A DNA stretch of 58,398 bases, taken from the NCBI GenBank assembly GCA_020725555.1, contig DYEU01000008.1, forward strand, positions 1 through 58,398, given 5' to 3'. This DNA is from Desulfatibacillum sp. GTDB lineage: Bacteria > Desulfobacterota > Desulfobacteria > Desulfobacterales > SpSt-501. Position numbers and translations under genes: made by a program. The notes beneath the pieces are model-generated. The model saw only the letters and a list, made by a program, of their open reading frames with translations. It was not told the origin of the DNA and made no database searches. Of this stretch, positions 52,455 to 58,398 are shown piece by piece. Position 1 is the stretch's first letter. Every line of letters starts with the position of its first letter.

Positions 52455-53983
52455 CGGGGAATCCTCGCCTTGATGTGTTCGTAGGTCAGGCGGTGTTTTT
52501 GCGCCAGCGAGCGCGCATACGCAAGGCCGTCGGCAGGTTTTCTCACAACCTTGTAGGTGCGCACGGTCGGATCTTCGGGGTCCACGGCGGCCACCATGCT
52601 GACCGTCTTTTCGCTGAACGAGGCCAGCTCATCCAGGAACGTCACCCAGACGCCGATGACATCCAGCGCGCTCAGCCGCGCCATGATCTCCTTGCTCAAA
52701 AGAATCGCGTCGTTCAGGGTGGTCGAAGCAAAGATCTCATTCAGGATGAACAGGCTGTCGGGCGTGCTTTGGGAGAGCATCTCGCGAATGCGAACCAGGT
52801 CGTCCTCCAGCTTGCCGCGCAGGTTGCGGATATCCTCCGCGCGCTCGAAATGGGTGAAGATTCGATCGCAGAGAAACAGCCGCGCCTCCCGCCCGGGGAC
52901 TGGGCAGCCTAAACCGCCCAGGTAATGGATCTGACCCAACATGCGGGCGAAGGTCGTTTTGCCCCCTTGGTTGGGGCCGGTGACCACGATGAGCCGCTCT
53001 GGGCCATGCAAAGAAAAATCATTGAACACAATGGCCTTTGCGTCGTCCCGCGTCATGGATGCCAGTGCCAGATCGAAGCTCTCGCGCGCGAACACGGCTT
53101 TGCTCGTGTTACTCACCTGGGGATAGCAGAAGGGCAACCCCTTGCGCTTGAGTTCAGCGATGAAGTCCAGAACAGCCACATAAAACTGAATCTCCCGATC
53201 AAACGATTGGAGGGTCTCGTCAAGAAACCGGGGGTGACGGGCACCAAAGCGCTCTAACGCCAGGAAGGGTTCTGGATGGAGCCGAGCCACGAACTTGAGG
53301 ATCTTCGCCTCAACGTGACTCATCCCCGCTCGTTCCGGCAGTTTCCGGAGGTAGCTCTCAACCTCCCCCTGCTGGAATTTTTCGAAAATCTTCTCTATCT
53401 CAATACTGTAGTCCGACTCCCCTTCGTATCGTTTGACCTTGAACTTTCCGCTTCCGATGATCACGCAATAGTTCAGCTCACTCAGGGCGCGCTTGACCTC
53501 GATTGCCTCTGTGACCAAAGATCGAAACGCAGGCGCGTGGACGTAGTGCTGCACCCATTCGCGGAAAGCCAGAAGGCCGCGCGATTTGAGCGGTGCATCC
53601 TCGAGATCGTGAGCCAGAGCGGCTACCGCGTCTCCATAAACCAGTGCCGCTTCCAGCATCCATCCCTTCTGGTGATGCGCGAAGTCGAGCTTCTCCGCCA
53701 GGGCCAAATAGCGGCGCGCAGCGCTCATCTTTTCCGCAAATGATTTCATTTGGGCCATCAGGGCATCCTGCTCCAGGTCCTTCATGACTTCCTGGCGATA
53801 GCGAACGGTTTCGAGGTCGCCCGGGAGGCCCCAGAAAAAGGGTTTCAGGTCATATTCCTGCTTGGATGCCGTGATGGCTTCGATGACCCGATCCAAGTTC
53901 AGATCGGGAAAGAATTCCGGCTGACTCGGTGTTTCGCATGGAACACCGACGTTGTCCCACAAGATGCTGCGAAAGCTCATCAT
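52451..53983 (-). CDS. MutS-like ATPase, upstream member of a pair
   Basis: 510 residues. A helical N-terminal half, then Walker A GPNQGGKTTFARM, signature-like RNLRGKLEDDL and Walker B-type LFILNEIFASTTLND. It is homologous in layout to the next gene; the pair may form a heterodimer. These are MutS-related proteins without the mismatch-binding domain. The start at ATG 53983 (MMSFRSILWDN) fits; upstream sequence is not coding. Confidence 0.9.
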   Translation of the reverse strand: MMSFRSILWDNVGVPCETPSQPEFFPDLNLDRVIEAITASKQEYDLKPFFWGLPGDLETVRYRQEVMKDLEQDALMAQMKSFAEKMSAARRYLALAEKLDFAHHQKGWMLEAALVYGDAVAALAHDLEDAPLKSRGLLAFREWVQHYVHAPAFRSLVTEAIEVKRALSELNYCVIIGSGKFKVKRYEGESDYSIEIEKIFEKFQQGEVESYLRKLPERAGMSHVEAKILKFVARLHPEPFLALERFGARHPRFLDETLQSFDREIQFYVAVLDFIAELKRKGLPFCYPQVSNTSKAVFARESFDLALASMTRDDAKAIVFNDFSLHGPERLIVVTGPNQGGKTTFARMLGQIHYLGGLGCPVPGREARLFLCDRIFTHFERAEDIRNLRGKLEDDLVRIREMLSQSTPDSLFILNEIFASTTLNDAILLSKEIMARLSALDVIGVWVTFLDELASFSEKTVSMVAAVDPEDPTVRTYKVVRKPADGLAYARSLAQKHRLTYEHIKARIPR

Positions 53984-54099
53984 GTTTTCTCGCGTGGCCT
54001 ACGCCCCTGCCGAATCAAAAAACCTGCCCGCAGAGAAGTGCCCCCTTCCTCGCGGCTATCCACCAAGACGGCAGTGAAGGGCACCCTCACCGGCGAAGC

Positions 54100-54430
54100 C
54101 ATCCCTTGATTGAAGCGTTGGCGGCCCATGGCGCCAGAGCGCATGCGGCTCGGGGTACTGTTCGCGTTTCGCCTCACCCCATCTGCCCGATCCGCCCGGT
54201 GGCAGGGAATGAGGAGCGGGATTTCACCGCCCCGTTCGACGATCGCAGGAGACGATCGCTCCCGGCTGTCGAGGGATCCTTGGCGAATGGCTTGCTCAGC
54301 CGCCTTCCGGGCTTTGCCCAGGGCAACCTGCCGGACTCTCGGCCCGAGCGCTGCCTGCCGCCAGACGGCACCCACGGTGCCGAACGTCGTGGGAATCAGC
54401 TGGTAGAAGGTTCGCTCATCGTCATCTCCC
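54100..54430 (-). pseudogene. remnant of a methylated-DNA-cysteine methyltransferase (MGMT) gene
   Basis: In the minus frame, ERTFYQLIPTTFGTVGAVWR and GPRVRQVAL match the N-terminus of MGMT-like proteins as I remember them. Soon after, PLLIPCHRADRADG is the active-site PCHR motif. About 60-70 residues that should separate them are missing, and the ATG (54424) is in a different frame. So both ends remain and the middle is deleted, as in the enolase remnant. Confidence 0.5.
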
Positions 54431-55682
54431 GACACCGATGGGTCATGAGACCTCTGCCGGGCAGAACCTTCATTCGATTTGATCCTTATCCGATGCGGGA
54501 TTTTCTGTTTCTGTGATTGTGAAACGGCCTCGGCCTTGCTGTCAATGAACCAACCATCCGAGAAAGCGAATGATCCGGCCGGACGCGCAATTTCGCTCCG
54601 CCTGTGTTGCGGGTCCGCAGAGGGCTCCTTTCCGGGTCCGTCCCCCGGACTGTGCGCGCCGGGCGGCCCAGGGCCGGGGATCGGCGGGGACCGCATCGTC
54701 GTCTCTACGTCCGTTTGCCCGAACAGCCATGGCATGGTTCGGATGTCCTGGCCGTCTTGAGCCAACCGGGTGGCGACGACCTGACGGGAGGTGCGGCGCC
54801 GAGGCGCCGCTGCTGGCGGCAATCCCACTCCGCCCCCCGCGCCTTATATCCGCATGGCCATGAGCCGCGGATCGTCGGAACGATTCGCCCGCTCGGCTTT
54901 GGCTCTTTCGCGGGGCCTCTCGACGGGCAGGCGCCTTGGTGTGCCGGCACGGAGGGCACCGCCCCAGTCTCCGATTTCCGCCCCGAGCGCATGCCGATGG
55001 ACAACCGGCAACGCCGAAAGGGGTTGGCTCTGCGTTGAGGCGGCCCCTCTCCTCGACACCCCGGGGGCCGGAGAGACGTCGATCTCGGCTTCCCCCCGCG
55101 GTGAACCGCAGGATGGACCGCCGAGGCGGGGGCTAAAGCAATGAAACGGCGGCTGGTGTTGGGCGGGGAGCCTCAGGCCGCCTCGACGAACGGACGAGGG
55201 GGCCCGGGCAGACCTCATCCGAGGCTCGATCGTCTCGAGCGCAATGCCCCCCGCTCAGGGCTTTAGGAACGGATTCAGTCCGCTCCCTTCCCCTGGCCGC
55301 AAGCGCCCCCGGCATCGGTGTTGCAGATCCCCTTTCAGCCTTCCGGTTGCCACGGCCCAAACCGGCCGCACCAGGCGTCATCTCCCTCGGGTCGCCCGCG
55401 CGGGCCACGCGTTGATCCGTTCGTCGATCCGTTCATCGGGATTAGGACCATAGTCCTATATTCAGCCCCCATGCCGGTTGATAAACTTGTTCTTACCGGT
55501 CGTCTGAACCCCAGACGACCGCTCAATCGCTTGTCCTGCCTTTTGCAGGCCGGCCCTATCGTCGAGAAGGACCCGCCGGTCGGTCGAGGCCTGAGCCTCT
55601 CACCAGATGCGGATCGTGCGGCGAGCGACGTGCAAACGGCTCAAGTCATCGGCCGGTTCTGGTGTCCCCCAAGGAGGCGAGC
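54431..55682. other. 1.25-kb region without a supportable gene
   Basis: GC-rich with many overlapping frames on both strands and no recognisable translation. Near the right end there are small inverted repeats: AGGAC-CATA-GTCCT at 55444-55457 and the hairpin at 55497-55521. The promoter of the MscS gene should be here. Confidence 0.4.
55497..55521 (+). other. perfect 10-bp hairpin upstream of the MscS gene
   Basis: CGGTCGTCTG (55497-55506), loop AACCC, CAGACGACCG (55512-55521). No T run follows, so it is not an ordinary terminator; another hairpin (CCTGCCTTTTGCAGG) follows near 55534. They lie 160 bases before the MscS start and could be a leader structure or a protein site. Confidence 0.5.
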
Positions 55683-58070
55683 ATGACGGCTGCAGCCCAA
55701 ATGGCGCGACGCTGCATGATCATCGTCGCCATCGTCGCCCTGGCCGCCACGGCGCAGGCGCAAAAAATGCCGAAACCCAAGCCGCCGAAGCCCGAAGTCA
55801 AGTTGCAAGAGGCGGCCGTTCCCGCCGCACCGCAGACCCCGGAGCAGGTGGACGCTTTCCTGAGCACCCTGACCGACGAGAAGGCGCGGCAGGTGCTGGC
55901 CCAGATGCTCCGGGAGCAAACCGCGGCCAAGGCCGCCTCCAGCGAGGAGAGAGGGATCGTCAAGGGCAAGGAAAGCGGGCTGGGACCCATGTACTACCGG
56001 ATGATCGACCTCGCCTCTTCCCTCGTCAAAAAGCTCTTCGGCACCCTCCCCCGGGCGGAAGACCCATCCGACGAACTGGGCAATGCTTGGCGCAGGCTGA
56101 CCGGCGGCGAGGGGGTCGGCCGCTTCCTGCTGAGCACGCTGTCGCTGCTGGCGATTTTGGCGGCGGGCTTGCTCCTGAGGTGGCTGCTTTTCCGGTCAAC
56201 CCGGGAGATCCGCGAGCGGCTGTTCGCCTCCGTGAGGCTGGGGCGCCTTGAATTTTTGGGACGGGCCCTGTTGCATTCGATTCTGGAGGCCGTGGGGATT
56301 GCGGTGTTCGCGGTCGCCACCTTCATTCTGCTTGTCCTCTTTCTCCAAAAAGGGGATTTGGGGTTCGAGTTTGTCTCGGTCTACCTGCTGGTAAGCCTTT
56401 ACGTGCTGATCTTTGCCGGTGCGGCCAAGGTCATTTTTTCACCCGATGCCCCCGCCCTGCGCCTGTTCCCGATGAAGGACGCGGACGCGACTTTCCTTTA
56501 CCGCTGGATCGTTTTCATCGTGGCGGGGGCGGCCGTGTTCTCCGGGGCGAGCGCCGTCCTCGGTGAAATCGAAGCCGCCAAAACCGTCTACCTGCTGTTC
56601 TACAGTTTGGGCGGCGCCTTCATCGCCATCGCCCTCATCGTCATGATCTGGCAGAGCCGGCGGCGGGTTGCCGCAGCCATCCTCCCGGCGAATGCCGAGG
56701 CCGGTCATGGCGGACTGCGGGCCGCTTTCGCGCGCTCCTGGCATTACCTGGCAAGCGGATACGTGCTCTTGATGGGCGTGTACTGGATCGCGGATGTCCT
56801 CTCGGGGGGGAAGGCCACGATTCTCAACCTGATCCTCAGCCTCTTCGTGATCCCGATCTTCATCGGCCTGGACCAGTGGGGGTTGCGGCTTCTCAAGCTT
56901 GCCTCCGGAGAGATGACGCAGGTCGCCGACTTGAGCGGCGAGCAGGTGCGGGAAGTCCCGCCCCTCGGAGAGCAGAACAAAATCCGGCAATTCGCGCCCT
57001 TGATCCGGAAGCTCTACCAGCTGATGCTGGCCGCGTTTTTGTTCTTTGTGGTGCTGCGGCTGTGGGGGGTGGATGTGGCCGTCGGGAGGATTTTCACCTC
57101 CCACGTGCTGAGCATCGTGGTGACCCTGCTGCTGGGCTTCATCACCTGGGAGTTTGTCAAGGCCCGCATCGACAGCCGCTTGCGGCAGGAAATCCCCGAA
57201 GTCGATGACGACCATGAGCAGGGCGGTGCAGGCGGCTCCCGCGTCGGGACCCTGCTCATTCTCTTCCGCAAGTTCGTCGCGGCAACGTTGTTCGTGATCG
57301 TCGCCCTGATCGTTCTCTCCGCCCTCGGGGTGAACATCGGCCCGCTGATCGCCGGAGCCGGGGTGATCGGCCTCGCCATCGGGTTTGGTGCGCAAACCCT
57401 GGTGCGGGACATCATCGCCGGGGTCTTTTTCCTGATCGACGATTCGTTTCGGGTCGGCGACTACGTGGAATCCGCCGGCATCAAGGGCACCGTCGAGAAG
57501 GTCACGCTGCGCTCCCTCAAGCTGCGCCATCCCCGCGGCATGGTGTACACCGTACCCTTCGGCTCATTGAAATCGATCACCAACTTCAGCCGGGATTACA
57601 CCATCATGAAGCTGGACTTCCGCGTGCGGTTGGACACCGACCTGGAGGCGGTGCGCAAAATCATCAAGAAGATCAACAAGAACCTCCGCAAAAACGAAGA
57701 ATTCAACCGCGCCATGCTCGATGACCTCAAGTCCCAAGGAGTCAAGGAGTTCCAGGACTCGGCCATGATCCTGAGGGTCAAGTTCAAAACGGTTCCCGGG
57801 GAACAATTTGCCATCCGCAAAGAGGTCTACCGGATGATTCAGGAGGAGTTCCGCGCGGCCGGCATCCAGTTTGCCCACCGGGACGTCACGGTCTACATCC
57901 CCCCGGAATCCCGGGATCGGGCGAATGAGGCGCATCCGTCGGCCGCGGCGGCCCCACCGGTTGATCCGCATCTCCACCAGGTGGGAGCGGCCGCGGCCCT
58001 GGCCGTGATCCAGCAGGAAGACGAGGAGCGGGCGAAAGCCCTGGCACAGGCCAAACCGAAAGAGGCGTAA
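55683..58070 (+). CDS. large MscS-family mechanosensitive channel
   Basis: 795 residues. A signal peptide (MTAAAQMARRCMIIVAIVALAATAQA), a proline/lysine-rich linker, a periplasmic region and about eight to ten membrane segments precede the MscS pore and beta domain: LIAGAGVIGLAIGFGAQTLVRDIIAGVFFLIDD (as GFGAQ and LVRD), FRVGDYVE and GTVEKVTLRSLKLRHPRG. The C-terminal cage domain follows and a charged tail ends EERAKALAQAKPKEA. The start is ATG 55683 after AAGGAGGCGAGC. It protects against osmotic downshock; many large paralogues have unknown triggers. Confidence 0.93.
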   Translation: MTAAAQMARRCMIIVAIVALAATAQAQKMPKPKPPKPEVKLQEAAVPAAPQTPEQVDAFLSTLTDEKARQVLAQMLREQTAAKAASSEERGIVKGKESGLGPMYYRMIDLASSLVKKLFGTLPRAEDPSDELGNAWRRLTGGEGVGRFLLSTLSLLAILAAGLLLRWLLFRSTREIRERLFASVRLGRLEFLGRALLHSILEAVGIAVFAVATFILLVLFLQKGDLGFEFVSVYLLVSLYVLIFAGAAKVIFSPDAPALRLFPMKDADATFLYRWIVFIVAGAAVFSGASAVLGEIEAAKTVYLLFYSLGGAFIAIALIVMIWQSRRRVAAAILPANAEAGHGGLRAAFARSWHYLASGYVLLMGVYWIADVLSGGKATILNLILSLFVIPIFIGLDQWGLRLLKLASGEMTQVADLSGEQVREVPPLGEQNKIRQFAPLIRKLYQLMLAAFLFFVVLRLWGVDVAVGRIFTSHVLSIVVTLLLGFITWEFVKARIDSRLRQEIPEVDDDHEQGGAGGSRVGTLLILFRKFVAATLFVIVALIVLSALGVNIGPLIAGAGVIGLAIGFGAQTLVRDIIAGVFFLIDDSFRVGDYVESAGIKGTVEKVTLRSLKLRHPRGMVYTVPFGSLKSITNFSRDYTIMKLDFRVRLDTDLEAVRKIIKKINKNLRKNEEFNRAMLDDLKSQGVKEFQDSAMILRVKFKTVPGEQFAIRKEVYRMIQEEFRAAGIQFAHRDVTVYIPPESRDRANEAHPSAAAAPPVDPHLHQVGAAAALAVIQQEDEERAKALAQAKPKEA

Positions 58071-58324
58071 AAAGCCCCCGGTTTTTCCGGAAAGATGAGC
58101 CGCTTCCCGCCGATGCCCGCCGATCGGGAAAAGGAGACCCCCATCGTGCCGTTGAACCCCAAAGCCTCCCCGAGGACATCGCCGCACGCCGCCTGCGGCG
58201 TGGAAGTGGTCGTCACCGGTGGACACCAAAGCCGACATGCCCCGCCCAGCGTCGTTCGTGTGAAGCGACCCACCATGGTTCGGACATATCTGGAATCGGT
58301 CGTCCATAGTGGGCACCCAATCGA
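58071..58324. other. intergenic region with two similar ~30-bp segments near the IS3 end
   Basis: TGGAAGTGGTCGTC...GGTGGACACC at 58201-58226 and TGGAATCGGTCGTC...GTGGGCACC near 58290-58317 resemble each other. The second lies just beyond the stop of the transposase fragment and may be the IS3 terminal repeat. No gene was found here. Confidence 0.3.
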
Positions 58325-58398
58325 TCATGCTGCCAGGCGTTGTTCGTAGTACCGACGTTCAAAGGCTGCCGGTGAGAGATAGTCCAGTTGCTTTTGAA
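58325..58398 (-). CDS. IS3-type transposase (OrfB), C-terminal fragment (cut by window edge)
   Basis: The minus frame reads QKQLDYLSPAAFERRYYEQ, then RLAA and TGA (58327-58325). The LDYLSPAAFE segment is the typical C-terminal end of IS3-family OrfB (LGYLSPAEFE...). The rest of the gene lies outside the window. Confidence 0.75.
   Translation of the reverse strand, partial: QKQLDYLSPAAFERRYYEQRLAA

Noticed and set aside
54400-54480. A possible third fluoride aptamer upstream of the MutS pair
   Set aside because: Only loosely similar pieces (GATGGGTCATGAG); the conserved GATGGAGT and CTGATGACTCC parts are absent.

Overview
The window is GC-rich and almost fully coding in its left two thirds. 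It suggests a metabolically versatile Gram-negative bacterium: it has an RND tripartite efflux system, outer-membrane lipoproteins, a lipocalin and a Tat substrate. The gene repertoire (long PstC/PstA forms, arsenic, cyanate and encapsulin genes) and the dispersed short palindromic repeat make me lean to Desulfobacterota or a relative. That is inference; no rRNA or other phylogenetic marker is present.

Layout. (1) 1-158: 3' end of an IS630-type transposase. (2) 348-9982, minus strand: one compact arsenate/phosphate operon, read in the order arsR-arsC fusion, pstS, pstC, pstA, pstB, small lipoprotein, phoU-arsC fusion, arsC. A good sigma-70-like promoter with a 10-bp palindrome in its spacer precedes it. 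Three ArsC (low-molecular-weight phosphatase fold) domains bracket a complete Pst transporter, two of them fused to regulators. (3) 10959-12399: a family 1 encapsulin shell and a hemerythrin-like cargo with a C-terminal targeting peptide. (4) 12554-18717: DUF2237 and SRPBCC proteins, an MFS transporter, a flavoprotein disulfide reductase, an atypical Rieske protein and a FetAB-type ABC exporter. (5) 18799-25286: a TetR repressor with a palindromic operator and an RND efflux operon. (6) 25324-38418: a QueG-like Fe-S protein; an SHMT paralogue with two M20 hydrolases and a DUF3100 membrane protein; a YcxB-like protein; a cyanate operon (cynS plus ABC transporter, with an in-frame TAG in the ATPase); a lipocalin; and a DAO-type oxidase. 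Eleven copies of a 13-nt motif (GGGGACGTYCATT) lie only between 16.28 and 36.59 kb, often as inverted pairs at gene edges. (7) 39101-58070: a region of decay and fluoride-associated genes. It holds a gamma-carbonic anhydrase without a clear start, an ISL3 element and its internally deleted derivative, two fluoride (crcB-motif) riboswitches each followed by an intrinsic terminator, an enolase pseudogene, a truncated CPA2 antiporter, a UspA protein, a PiT-type permease, MFS and DUF6062-like proteins, two adjacent MutS-like ATPases, a methyltransferase remnant and a large MscS channel. (8) 58325-58398: 3' end of an IS3-type transposase.

The strongest candidates for something not well described are the ArsR-ArsC / Pst / PhoU-ArsC / ArsC operon, which appears to put high-affinity phosphate uptake under arsenic control and to join arsenate reduction physically to phosphate signalling, and the double-riboswitch fluoride region. 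In that region the genes behind the switches are internally deleted, leaving an MFS protein as a possible effector. No search or alignment was run; all family names come from reading the translations.
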